Assembly (NCBI RefSeq): GCF_022346545.1
Contig: NZ_JAKRNU010000006.1
Location: 62,001-126,000, forward strand
Origin: Sporosarcina sp. ACRSM
Lineage (GTDB): Bacteria; Bacillota; Bacilli; Bacillales_A; Planococcaceae
DNA: 64,000 bases
Direction: 5' to 3'
The notes under the pieces were generated by a model. That model saw only the letters and a program-made list of their open reading frames with translations, was not told the origin of the DNA and made no database searches. The position numbers and the translations under genes are program-made. Below, piece after piece: positions 34,252-42,890 of the stretch (positions are counted from its first letter, which is position 1; the number at the start of each line of letters is the position of its first letter).

Positions 34252-35271
34252 TTATCTTGTTGCTACAGGCTCTTTTTCCCCCATAATGCTAGTGCTATGA
34301 AGCGGTTGTAGTCGTGACGTAGGATCAATATGGATTTTTGCATGACTGACCGCTAAGGGAGCTTCTCCAAATCCAGTTGCGATTAACTTAATTTTCCCCT
34401 CATAAGAGCAAATATCTCCTACTGCATACACGCCCTTGATATTCGTTTCCATTTTATGATTCACAACGATCGAATTCTTTTCAATTTCCAAGTCCCATTC
34501 TTGAATCGGTCCGAGTGATGATATAAAACCATAATTCACAACGACCTCATCCACTTCTAGCGTTTTCATTTCCGAACCTTTAACTTTTTCCAGAACGACT
34601 TGCTCAATTCTTTCATTGCCAACCAACTCTATTGGGACGAACGGCGTCAAAATTGTAACTGTGGAGCTTTTCAGTTTTTCAACACTATGTTCATGGGCCC
34701 GAAATTTGTCTCTCCTATGGACAATCGTCACTTCTTTAGCGATAGGCTCCAACATCAAAGCCCAATCAACCGCTGAATCGCCCCCGCCAAATAGGACTAC
34801 TCTTTTGTCTTTGAACTTACTTAGGTCGTTGATAAAATAATGGAGATTTTCTTTTTCGTACTTTTCCGCATCCTCAATTTGGATCCTCCGTGGCTGAAAA
34901 GCCCCGCTCCCGGCAGTAATAACAACTGTTTTGGCATGATGGATCTGTTGATTGTTTGTTGTCACTTTAAATATCCCGTCTGCTTGCTTTTCCACTTTTT
35001 CTACCAATTGCTCAAGACAAATGACCGGCTCAAATTCTTCCATTTGACTTTTTAGATTATCAACCAATTCTTGAGCTCGCACTTTTGGAAAACCGGCAAT
35101 ATCATAAATATATTTCTCGGGATATAAAGCGGCCAACTGCCCTCCCAACTGCGGCAGACTTTCAATAATTTCCACAGACATTTGTCTCATCCCTGCATAA
35201 AACGCGGTAAATAAACCCGCCGGTCCTCCGCCAATCACAATAAGATCGGAAATATTTTCGCTTTGAGACAT
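34252..35271 (-). CDS. Thioredoxin-reductase-like ferredoxin-NADP+ reductase
   Basis: A 339-residue flavoprotein of the YumC type. [18 protein letters not shown] binds [20 protein letters not shown] binds NADPH, and [25 protein letters not shown] closes the FAD site. The CxxC redox pair of thioredoxin reductase is absent, as expected for this reductase type. AAAGGGG precedes the ATG. It is divergent from the AraC-type regulator and in tandem with the ferredoxin gene; together they form an electron chain for the Rieske oxygenase at 36378-38218. Confidence 0.93.
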   Translation of the reverse strand: MSQSENISDLIVIGGGPAGLFTAFYAGMRQMSVEIIESLPQLGGQLAALYPEKYIYDIAGFPKVRAQELVDNLKSQMEEFEPVICLEQLVEKVEKQADGIFKVTTNNQQIHHAKTVVITAGSGAFQPRRIQIEDAEKYEKENLHYFINDLSKFKDKRVVLFGGGDSAVDWALMLEPIAKEVTIVHRRDKFRAHEHSVEKLKSSTVTILTPFVPIELVGNERIEQVVLEKVKGSEMKTLEVDEVVVNYGFISSLGPIQEWDLEIEKNSIVVNHKMETNIKGVYAVGDICSYEGKIKLIATGFGEAPLAVSHAKIHIDPTSRLQPLHSTSIMGEKEPVATR

Positions 35272-35340
35272 CTTACAAGCCCCTTTCCACGTTACAGTAA
35301 CTGCAATTCCGAATTTTCTTTTGTTAACTCACTATTTTTG

Positions 35341-35375
35341 TTGTAATATATTCATATATGATAATATATATTTCG
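35341..35375. promoter_or_regulatory. AT-rich operator between ferredoxin reductase and araC-type genes
   Basis: On the minus strand the spacing unit AAATATATATTATCATA followed by TATGAA sits where the dctP and gntR promoters have their spacer and -10 box; the -35 position TTTTCG is weak. ATCATATATGAA is the near-palindromic core. The position allows control of both divergent genes. Confidence 0.5.
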
Positions 35376-35446
35376 AAAATATAGTTAATTATCCATTTGA
35401 AAGTAGACACAATCTTCTATGACCATTTATGAAAGATGTGGTTTAA

Positions 35447-36346
35447 TTGACTACTGATCTAAAAAATGATTTCAAATCACAAAGCGAATTGAATCAAGTC
35501 TCCTTTCGCATACATCGAATCGACGAAAATACGCGTTCAGCCGATTGGCACATCGATAAAGTGGACCGTCCTTATGACGTCTTTTGGTATGTAGTTTCCG
35601 GAAAGAAAACCATTTTTATCAACGATGTAAAATATAATGTCCAAACAGGGGATTTCGTAGTATTTCCTTCCCAAACGTCTTTTAAAATTGTGGAATCTGA
35701 AAGTGCAATAGCCATGCATCATTTGGAAATAGCTGTAGAAAACAAACTTGGGCCATTTAATTTAATGACCTTATATGATTTTCCAATTGTCACCAACCTC
35801 ATTGACGCGGCTAAAGAAACATTATTAATCGATTTATGGAGACGGCTTATAGACGAATGGACGCCTGACAAAAGAAACCCCTTTTCTCCTACGAATGGAG
35901 AATTGAACTTTGGACTAGACCAGACGATTGAACTTCTTCGATTTAATGCACGAACGATTGACTGGTTTGTAGAAGTCTTCACATTGTTGCGACCTCGTGC
36001 AGCTGAATTATTTCCAACGTTCGATTCGCGTCTCCAGCATCTTTTTACTTTTATTGAAAATAATTTGGCTACAAAACTAAGTTTAAAAAGACTCGCCGAA
36101 GAAGTTTTCTTAAGCGAAAGTCACTTAAGTCTCCTTTTTCGTCAAAATGTGAAAATGGCGCCTATGGAATATGTCAGGAAAAGCAGATTGCAAAAGGTAC
36201 GTAAATTATTGTTAACAACCAATCTTTCCTTAAAAGAAATTTCAGAGAAAATCGGCTTTGATGATCAAAGCCAGTTGAGCAGAGCTTTCCGTCGTGCTAC
36301 TGGGGTTAGTCCCACAGAATACCGACAAAAGGGTGATTTTATCTAA
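35447..36346 (+). CDS. AraC family transcriptional regulator
   Basis: A 299-residue regulator with an N-terminal cupin-like sensor (GKKTIFINDVKYNVQTGDFV and FPSQTSFKI) and a C-terminal double HTH (LSLKRLAEEVFLSESHLSLL, and LSLKEISEKIGFDDQSQLSR ending in RRATGVSPTEYRQ). The start is taken as TTG 35447-35449; its ribosome binding site (GATGTGG) is poor, so translation may be weak. It converges on the Rieske dioxygenase genes and is divergent from their electron-transfer genes, making it the natural regulator of both. The effector is unknown. Confidence 0.9.
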   Translation: MTTDLKNDFKSQSELNQVSFRIHRIDENTRSADWHIDKVDRPYDVFWYVVSGKKTIFINDVKYNVQTGDFVVFPSQTSFKIVESESAIAMHHLEIAVENKLGPFNLMTLYDFPIVTNLIDAAKETLLIDLWRRLIDEWTPDKRNPFSPTNGELNFGLDQTIELLRFNARTIDWFVEVFTLLRPRAAELFPTFDSRLQHLFTFIENNLATKLSLKRLAEEVFLSESHLSLLFRQNVKMAPMEYVRKSRLQKVRKLLLTTNLSLKEISEKIGFDDQSQLSRAFRRATGVSPTEYRQKGDFI

Positions 36347-36352
36347 AAGAAG

Positions 36353-36372
36353 AAGGGAGGATCGTCTCCCTT
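36353..36372. terminator. Compact bidirectional terminator
   Basis: AAGGGAG and CTCCCTT form a 7-bp stem with a 6-nt loop and run into TTTTCTTAT on the plus strand; AAAAGAAGAAGG on the left serves the minus strand. It separates the converging araC-type and dioxygenase beta genes. Confidence 0.8.
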
Positions 36373-36377
36373 TTTTC

Positions 36378-36890
36378 TTATAAAAACATCGCTAAATTCA
36401 TAACCGTCAAGACAGATTGATCAGCCTTCACTGTCCGCGCAGCAATTTTCCATCCTCCATCTACTTTTCGGAGAATATCTTCTCGTTCTCCAAATATTTC
36501 TTCAGTATGCGGCTCTGAACTTCTGCTTCTCTTAAATAAAAAGTAACTGATTACTTTATATTCTTTCGGACTATCCGTTTGTTCAATCATCACATTACTA
36601 ATAAAATGCCTCTGTCTCGGTGCTGGATCATCTACCCAAGCAGATTTCATATAAAGTCTCTCTACTTTCATCGTAATGTCTTTTTTTGTATCCGAAAAAT
36701 AGGTCATATCATGATTTAAATTAGATCCCCTTTTATTCTCTAAGGTTACCCGTACCGGCATTACGTATTGAATGTCCTCGGTAAGCAAATCAAGCCATTC
36801 CCGATACTTGCGATGGTCCAATAAATAAGCTTCCCGATAATAAAATTGCGTGATCTCTTCCTGTAATGACAGTTGCATGAGTTCTTGCAT
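36378..36890 (-). CDS. Aromatic-ring-hydroxylating dioxygenase, beta subunit
   Basis: A 170-residue small subunit with the cone-shaped beta fold of the SnoaL/NTF2-like family, structural in Rieske dioxygenases. QEEITQFYYREAYLLDHRKY and EWLDLLTEDIQYVMPVR at the N-terminus, the mid-chain PAPRQRHFISNV and the final WKIAARTVKADQSVLT match the family. Its ATG shares one base with the alpha stop (TAATG) and follows GGAGGTGAGG inside alpha, so translation is coupled. Expected assembly is alpha3beta3. Confidence 0.93.
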   Translation of the reverse strand: MQELMQLSLQEEITQFYYREAYLLDHRKYREWLDLLTEDIQYVMPVRVTLENKRGSNLNHDMTYFSDTKKDITMKVERLYMKSAWVDDPAPRQRHFISNVMIEQTDSPKEYKVISYFLFKRSRSSEPHTEEIFGEREDILRKVDGGWKIAARTVKADQSVLTVMNLAMFL

Positions 36891-38218
36891 TAGTCCTCAC
36901 CTCCGGATTCCTTCGTCAGCAGTTCTAACCAATATTTGTGCATGCTTCTAGCGATATGATCTGTGTAGCACGTCGGATACGCATCACCAGGCCCTGGAAA
37001 GTTTTCATCTCTTTCCACATTATCGAAGCCCATTAAGTAATTCGCCATATTGTTATAACTGAGTTTCCGATCTCGTGACATACTGCCTGAACTTGCTTCG
37101 ATAATGCGTGCCCAATTCTCCGTGTCATCTTGCTCAAGTGTACCTGCAGCTCCAAATGTTGCGAGGAACCCTTTGTAAGACTTTTCTTTATACTCTTCTG
37201 GGAGTGCTTTGTCGATCATATACCATACCCAGATTTCGATTTTATCCGGTGCTATCGGTCGCCACACACGCCAATTGAGATGATTATGTTTAACCCCTTC
37301 TGATCCGCTGCCTGAACTTAAAAATGATAGATTCGGGAAGACACCGCCCACAAAGTTTGTTACTTTGGAGAAGACTTCAACTTGCTGTTCATTTAAATTC
37401 CTCTCAAACATGGGCCACATGTCTTCTGGCATTCCTTGGTACTTATTAGCCGATTCCCCAGTGGCAGATGTAATGACATTAATGCCATGTCCATGTTGTA
37501 AAACAACTTGGTGACCATAAGACGCATACAACGGGTCTTTCGGTGTTAACTCCATTTCCGTGGCGGATCGATGTGTTGTCTGCACGTGATACGGATCCGC
37601 TGCAAAGTTTTCGGCTGTCATTTTCCAGTTTGCTTTCGCTATCCACCGCTGTGGCACTCCTCTTACTTCCATTCCTCCGTCACTTCTGCCCAGCATAATG
37701 TCAAAATAAAATTTCATATCCCCTAGGTAGTCCTCTAATGACATCGCGTTAGGGTCGAGATTGCCAAATATCATCCCTTGATAACTTTCCACTCTTGGCA
37801 CTGGTCGCAGTCCCCACTCACTTTTATCCATTTTTTCACCATATACTTTATTCCCTGCCACAATTCCAATCAATTCCCCGTCAAGATTGAATGTCCACCC
37901 ATGATAAGGACATGTATGCGCTTTCTTATTTCCGTAATCTTCTGTACAAAGTCGTGTCCCTCGATGGGAACAAGAGTTTAGAAATGCCTTTATTTCCCCT
38001 TTTCTATTTTTCATGAGTAAGATCGGATCATCTGCCATCATTCTTGTAATATAGCTTCCACTTTCTTTCAACTCAGATTCATGACCTAAAAACAGCCAGG
38101 TTTTGCCGAAGATCTTCTCTTGTTCTAGCTTGTAGATCTCCGGATCCGTTACTACCCATTGCGGATAATAACCCTCATCCAACTTTTCTTTTATTTGCTC
38201 CAATTCTTTAATGATCAA
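36890..38218 (-). CDS. Rieske non-heme iron dioxygenase, alpha subunit
   Basis: A 442-residue catalytic subunit. The Rieske [2Fe-2S] centre is CSHRGTRLC with CPYHGW; the mononuclear iron site is AENFAADPYHVQTTHRS (His-x4-His). It should add O2 to an aromatic ring or demethylate a substrate, using electrons from the ferredoxin and reductase at 33967-35271. The start is the TTG 38216-38218, with GAGGAGG 9 nt upstream; the 43 codons before it encode no recognisable domain. The pairing with a beta subunit suggests the benzoate/biphenyl/phenylpropionate-type group, but the substrate is not evident. Such oxygenases are uncommon in Bacillales. Confidence 0.93.
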   Translation of the reverse strand: MIIKELEQIKEKLDEGYYPQWVVTDPEIYKLEQEKIFGKTWLFLGHESELKESGSYITRMMADDPILLMKNRKGEIKAFLNSCSHRGTRLCTEDYGNKKAHTCPYHGWTFNLDGELIGIVAGNKVYGEKMDKSEWGLRPVPRVESYQGMIFGNLDPNAMSLEDYLGDMKFYFDIMLGRSDGGMEVRGVPQRWIAKANWKMTAENFAADPYHVQTTHRSATEMELTPKDPLYASYGHQVVLQHGHGINVITSATGESANKYQGMPEDMWPMFERNLNEQQVEVFSKVTNFVGGVFPNLSFLSSGSGSEGVKHNHLNWRVWRPIAPDKIEIWVWYMIDKALPEEYKEKSYKGFLATFGAAGTLEQDDTENWARIIEASSGSMSRDRKLSYNNMANYLMGFDNVERDENFPGPGDAYPTCYTDHIARSMHKYWLELLTKESGGED

Positions 38219-38294
38219 TTTAAAAAACCTCCTCTTATAGTTGGGCATTTTACAGTAACAAATCGCCAAATGATTCACTAATATGAAAATTATG

Positions 38295-38320
38295 ATTATA
38301 CCCAAAGTGTAACATCTGCT
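38295..38320 (-). promoter_or_regulatory. Candidate promoter of the Rieske dioxygenase genes
   Basis: On the minus strand TATAAT (38295-38300) is perfect; 17 bp upstream stands the weak -35 TTTAGC. A weak -35 box suits an activator-dependent promoter, possibly served by the AraC-type protein. Confidence 0.45.
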
Positions 38321-38384
38321 AAATTCTTTTGACATTGCACAATCCATTGTTGATTTGACAAAAGTTATTATCTATTACTATCCA

Positions 38385-38429
38385 AAAAGGTGTTTGACCC
38401 AAAGAATATCCTTGAGTCAAACACCTTTT
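38385..38429. terminator. 14-bp hairpin terminator
   Basis: AAAAGGTGTTTGAC and GTCAAACACCTTTT pair perfectly around a 17-nt loop. On the minus strand CTTTTTGG follows, so it can end transcripts from the permease gene and MFS remnant before they enter the dioxygenase genes. Confidence 0.8.
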
Positions 38430-38561
38430 GAACAAATCCCCATCCTTGTTGTAAATCCTATCTTTCCTTATTTAGCACATTTAATGAGAGAAGAGTATAT
38501 TTGTACTTACTTTATAAACACAGGCGTATTAATCAGTTGGCCTCGTTTATGAATTTCTTTA

Positions 38562-38651
38562 TCAAGGTTCGTAAAAATCAAGACAAATCGCTTTGTCTGA
38601 ATAATTGATGATGTACATCAAAAATAGGAATAGTACAATTACCCAACGCAT
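38562..38651 (-). pseudogene. Remnant of an MFS transporter gene (first helix only)
   Basis: A good ribosome binding site (AGGGGGAT) and ATG start a 29-residue reading frame, MRWVIVLFLFLMYIINYSDK and nine more residues, which is the typical first helix of ACS-type major facilitators (INYxDR). It stops at TGA, and the next 130 bp downstream carry no continuing homology that I can see. It appears to be a decayed or deleted transporter gene that kept its translation start. A functional short membrane peptide is less likely. Confidence 0.55.
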
Positions 38652-38763
38652 TACAATCCCCCTAATAACTCAAGTTATTGTTACGCAAAACAGCAATGTA
38701 ACATATAATCTCCATTTGGATATCCCCTCCAATTTCATAAGGTCATGTTCGAACGCCTAAGCG

Positions 38764-40128
38764 TCATAATTCCTCACTAAGTTCTGCCTCCGTATTGGGC
38801 AAGCTCTTTCTGAATCCTTTTGTTTTCATCGCCAGGACGATAACACCCAAAACTAACCAACTAAAACCGACAACTCTGCCAATCGGCTCCATTCCAATCA
38901 AGATATACAAGCAGACTACAATGCCTAAGATGGGTGAAATAAGACTACCAAATAGTTGCTTGCCTTTCCTTTCATTCCTTTTAAAATAAAACTCTATAAT
39001 TACTGAGATATTGACGAAAATGAAACCTACTAATGCTCCGAAAACGACAATTAAAAAAAACACACTAATCGGGATCAAAAGTGCTCCAATATAGCCAACT
39101 ACAGCTAAAATATAAATACTGTAAATTGGAGTTTGGTGTTTCGGATGCAAATAAGAGAGAAATCCCGGCAATGCTTTATCACGCCCCATACTAAATAAAA
39201 CGCGTGATCCAGAAGCTTGTCCTGCCAACGCTGTAGCTGTTGCCGTAATGACAAGAGCAACCGTTGTAATAGCTGCCAAACCGCTGCCGCCCACAGCCGT
39301 CGCAATTTCATAAAATGCTGTGTCTTCATTGCCAAATGTCCCCAACTTGCCTTGAACGAGTGTCATGAAATACACTTGGATGCCAATTAAAAATGCACTA
39401 ATTACGCATGTAATGATGACGGCTAACCCCACTGTCTTGCCCGATACGATTGCATCTTCTGATAGCGCAGTGATCGCATCAAAGCCAAGGTACGCAAGAA
39501 CTGCTATTGAAGTGCCCGCTACTAATGCGTTTATCGAAAATGTTTCCTTTTGGTAAACACCATCCAAACTCAAGATACTTCCAAGCCCATCAGCGCTCGT
39601 CAATGCATAAATAGCAAATCCTATAAACAAGAAAACGCTCCCAAGTTTTAAAATCAACATGATTAAGTTTAAATGAGCTGATAATTTAGTTCCTCGAAAA
39701 TTGAAGTAAGTCATTGGTATCATTAAAAGTAATAACATGGCCCACAGCGGAATAAACGTAAATAGTTCTATAGCGAATGTTGAACTTAATTTATACACCA
39801 ACATCGGAAATATTAAGTAGTCCAGCAAAATAGCCCATCCTGCAATAAAACCAAGACTCGGATTTAAACTATGTGTAGCATAACTATACGTCGACCCAGC
39901 CTTCGGTACAATGCCTGCCATTTTTCCATAACTAAACGCAGTAAAAATCATGGCAATAAGCCCAAAAAGAATAGATAATACCCCATGCCCATTAGAAGTA
40001 ATGGTCAATCCACCAAATAACGATTGCGCTGAGTTAGGCGAGATAAAAATCAGCCCAAAAATAACTAAATCCCTTGTCCGTAACACTCTTTTTAAACCTT
40101 GTTCATTACCTACAATGCTTCCAGTCAT
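38764..40128 (-). CDS. APC-superfamily amino acid/amine permease
   Basis: A 454-residue, 12-helix permease. GLIFISPNSAQSLFGGLTIT and YGKMAGIVPKAGSTYSYATH in the first three helices are the APC substrate-site segments, and LAYLGFDAITALSEDAI is the helix 6 unwound region. GGGGAGG precedes the ATG. It probably imports an amino acid or amine. The adjacent aminotransferase-containing operon ends about 75 bp upstream of it at its own terminator, so it is separately transcribed but functionally plausible as that operon's uptake system. Confidence 0.92.
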   Translation of the reverse strand: MTGSIVGNEQGLKRVLRTRDLVIFGLIFISPNSAQSLFGGLTITSNGHGVLSILFGLIAMIFTAFSYGKMAGIVPKAGSTYSYATHSLNPSLGFIAGWAILLDYLIFPMLVYKLSSTFAIELFTFIPLWAMLLLLMIPMTYFNFRGTKLSAHLNLIMLILKLGSVFLFIGFAIYALTSADGLGSILSLDGVYQKETFSINALVAGTSIAVLAYLGFDAITALSEDAIVSGKTVGLAVIITCVISAFLIGIQVYFMTLVQGKLGTFGNEDTAFYEIATAVGGSGLAAITTVALVITATATALAGQASGSRVLFSMGRDKALPGFLSYLHPKHQTPIYSIYILAVVGYIGALLIPISVFFLIVVFGALVGFIFVNISVIIEFYFKRNERKGKQLFGSLISPILGIVVCLYILIGMEPIGRVVGFSWLVLGVIVLAMKTKGFRKSLPNTEAELSEEL

Positions 40129-40204
40129 TTGACGGCCTCCCCTATGAGAGTATATTGGGATAATTATCGATGCAAAAATATGAATTAGCGTTCATTTCAT
40201 TGAA

Positions 40205-40239
40205 AACTATGGAGAGGTGGATGCCTCCTCTCCATAGTT
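40205..40239 (-). terminator. Terminator of the hydrolase-to-aminotransferase operon
   Basis: AACTATGGAGAGG and CCTCTCCATAGTT form a perfect 13-bp stem with a 9-nt loop; TTTTC follows on the minus strand. It stands 15 bp after the aminotransferase stop. Confidence 0.8.
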
Positions 40240-40253
40240 CATTGTTCGTTAGT

Positions 40254-41639
40254 TTAGGAAATGCTTGTTGCAATCGCAGTCAAGGATTCATCAAAAATAG
40301 CAATCATTTGCTCTACTTGCTCTTCTGTAATCGATAATGGCGGAGCCATGACAATTGTATTTGATCCTTCAAAAATAACCGGGCGAATGATTAAACCTCT
40401 TTTCGTGCATTCTTGGACAAACCGTGGTGCCACAGCGAGAGTTGGATCGAAAGGAATTTCGTTTTCACGGTCTTTATATAATTCAAAAGCCGCCATCAAT
40501 CCGAGCGCTCTCGACTTCGTGAATATTGGATGCTTCTCTTCTAAATAGGAAAAGCCTTTCTTCAAAACAGCTTCCATCTTTTTCGCATTTGCTACTAGAT
40601 CTTCTCGTTCAATAATCTCTAAATTCTTTAACGCAACCGAACAAGCCACCGGATGCCCACTATACGTAAAACCGTGGAAGAACATTCCATCACCGGATAG
40701 CTCCACCAACTCATCACGCAGCGATTCACGAATAATAACTGCACCTAGCTGACTATAGCCACTTGTAATACCTTTCGCCACTGACATTAGGTCAGGCACC
40801 ACGTCCCAGTTGTCCACTCCAAACATCTTTCCTGTCCGGCCAAAACCGGTGATAACTTCATCCGTTATCATCAGAATTCCATATTCATCGCAAAGTTTAC
40901 GAAGTGCTTGTAGATAGCCGTCTTGTGGAATAAATAGCCCACCTGCACCTTGAACCGGCTCTAAAATAATAGCTGCTACTGTTTCCGGCCCCTCTTTTTC
41001 AATGACGCCCCGGAAACTACCAGCAAAATCAGGGTCCGTTCGATCTCCAAGTTCACAGTTTGTATTAAAACGCGTGGTCGCATGGACGAATCCAGGCGCC
41101 TGAGCGGTAGCCATATTTTGAAATTGTTCAATTCCCGTCGCACTTGTCGCACCAATTGTAATGCCGTGGTATCCGCGTTTTAACGCAACAATCTTGTTCC
41201 GTTCCGGCTGCCCCTTTAACTTCCAATAATGTCGGGCAATTTTAAATGCCGAGTCATTCGACTCTGAACCGCCCGATGTGAAAAAGCTGACATTTAAATC
41301 TCCCGGCGTTAATGACGCAATCTTTTCAGCTAGGCGAATGGCCGGTTCATGAGACATCCCTTGGAAACTCGAACTATAAGCCAACTGCGTCATTTGTTCC
41401 TTTGCCACTTCCGCTAATTCTTCCCGTCCATGCCCGATATTGACGTTCCAAAGGGAAGATAAACCATCGATATACTGCTTTCCGTTTACATCGGTTACAT
41501 GAATTCCATTTCCTTCTTTTATAATAAGGGTAGGTCCGTTTTCCTGATGTTGTTTCAAACTTGTTACTGGATGAAAAACATGTTTTTTATCCAACTCCCT
41601 TAGCTGCTCTACATCTACCGCATTTGTCACTAAACTCAT
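40254..41639 (-). CDS. Class III (omega-) aminotransferase
   Basis: A 461-residue PLP enzyme. FFTSGGSESNDSAFKIARHY binds the phosphate, LEPVQGAGGLFIP and LMITDEVITGFGRTGKMFG contain the Asp that contacts the PLP nitrogen, and MSVAKGITSGYSQLGAV holds the Schiff-base Lys. ATG 41637-41639 follows GGGGGG. It is the last gene of the operon with MFS, dehydrogenase and amidohydrolase genes. Family members transaminate beta-alanine, taurine, putrescine or other omega-amines with pyruvate; release of an amine by the amidohydrolase and oxidation of the aldehyde by the dehydrogenase would fit. Confidence 0.92.
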   Translation of the reverse strand: MSLVTNAVDVEQLRELDKKHVFHPVTSLKQHQENGPTLIIKEGNGIHVTDVNGKQYIDGLSSLWNVNIGHGREELAEVAKEQMTQLAYSSSFQGMSHEPAIRLAEKIASLTPGDLNVSFFTSGGSESNDSAFKIARHYWKLKGQPERNKIVALKRGYHGITIGATSATGIEQFQNMATAQAPGFVHATTRFNTNCELGDRTDPDFAGSFRGVIEKEGPETVAAIILEPVQGAGGLFIPQDGYLQALRKLCDEYGILMITDEVITGFGRTGKMFGVDNWDVVPDLMSVAKGITSGYSQLGAVIIRESLRDELVELSGDGMFFHGFTYSGHPVACSVALKNLEIIEREDLVANAKKMEAVLKKGFSYLEEKHPIFTKSRALGLMAAFELYKDRENEIPFDPTLAVAPRFVQECTKRGLIIRPVIFEGSNTIVMAPPLSITEEQVEQMIAIFDESLTAIATSIS

Positions 41640-41659
41640 TTCAATTCCCCCCATTTACA

Positions 41660-42847
41660 TTAATAAGCATTTTCCAAAATTGCTATGATATCTTCCTTTG
41701 TCGCTTTTCGTGGAGTAAAATTCATACTTCTTTCTTTTAATGCATCTTCAGCGATTGTGGTGAAATTTTCTTTTTTAACTCCCGCTTCCCGTAATCGTGG
41801 AATGTTGACTTTGTGATTTAAATCAGTTACTTTCTCAACAATGCTCTTTACGATTTCTTGATCGTCTATGCTATGAATAGGTAATCCCATGCTCGATGCA
41901 ACGTCTCTCATTCGTTGCCGAACTCTTTCATCTCCACCATTAAAGGCCAACACGTGTGGAAGTAAGATTGCATTTGCAGTGCCATGTGGAACACCACAGT
42001 GGGAACTGATAGGATGAGAAATAGCGTGAACAAGACCTAAACCTGCAGAATCAAATGCAACACCGGCTATTAAACTACCGAGTAACATGTTTGACCTCGC
42101 GTCAATATTTGTACCATTAACAGTACTTTCATAAATGCTTCCAGAAATGAGTTCAATAGCCTTTAATGCGTTGATGTCCGTCATGACAGATGCACCTTTG
42201 GAAATATAGGCTTCAATTGCATGGGTAAGAGCGTCCATTCCAGTCCCAGCTGTTACAGCAGGAGGAAGCCCTACAGTGAGGAGTGGATCTACTAACGCAA
42301 TCGTTGCCCCGCAATGCTGTCCACCAATAACCATTTTCCTTAGTTTCTTTGAATCTGTAACAACAGTGACAGAAGTTACTTCACTACCCGTTCCCGCAGT
42401 AGTCGGCACCGCAATCAACGGTTTCGTTTGGTTTTTTACAACGCCACGGCCTTCATATTGATGAATAGACCCAGGGTTTGTTAATAAGATATTTACGGCT
42501 TTCGCACAGTCAATTGAACTACCACCCCCAATCGCAATGATAGCTTCTATTTCATTTTCACGGGCAAATCCAGCTGCTTCCGCTACAATAGAATCAGTCG
42601 GATTAGCAGTGACTTTTTCAAATGTCACTACCTTTAGTTCTTCTTGAATTAAATGTTCAATAATTTGATTTGAAATCCCTGAACTTTTTATGCCTTCATC
42701 ATAAATACAAAGAACTTTTTCAACCCCGAGTCCTTTAGTGATTTCACCTATTTCCTTTGAAATATCGCAACCGAATTTCACTGTAGTTGGGACGGTAAAA
42801 TTAAATGTAGCTATCATATTTTTTGTTTGGACTGTCAAATTTTTCAC
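41660..42847 (-). CDS. Iron-containing (group III) alcohol dehydrogenase, second copy
   Basis: Up to 395 residues, paralogous to the gene at 24824. IGGGSSIDCAKAVNILLTNP binds the cofactor; metal ligands fall in MDALTHAIEAYIS and LGLVHAISHPISSHCGVPHG. The best ribosome binding site, GGAG, would serve the TTG at 42836-42838 rather than the more upstream GTG, so the true start may be three codons later. It lies 20 bp before the aminotransferase gene and 43 bp after an MFS gene. Substrate unknown. Confidence 0.9.
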   Translation of the reverse strand: MKNLTVQTKNMIATFNFTVPTTVKFGCDISKEIGEITKGLGVEKVLCIYDEGIKSSGISNQIIEHLIQEELKVVTFEKVTANPTDSIVAEAAGFARENEIEAIIAIGGGSSIDCAKAVNILLTNPGSIHQYEGRGVVKNQTKPLIAVPTTAGTGSEVTSVTVVTDSKKLRKMVIGGQHCGATIALVDPLLTVGLPPAVTAGTGMDALTHAIEAYISKGASVMTDINALKAIELISGSIYESTVNGTNIDARSNMLLGSLIAGVAFDSAGLGLVHAISHPISSHCGVPHGTANAILLPHVLAFNGGDERVRQRMRDVASSMGLPIHSIDDQEIVKSIVEKVTDLNHKVNIPRLREAGVKKENFTTIAEDALKERSMNFTPRKATKEDIIAILENAY

Positions 42848-42890
42848 TCTCCATTTTCATGGGTATTTGTTTTTTCTTTTTCACAAATAG

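Noticed and set aside
38355-38552. 65-codon plus-strand frame upstream of the dioxygenase
   Set aside because: It reads through the 38385-38429 terminator hairpin, has no ribosome binding site and no family resemblance.
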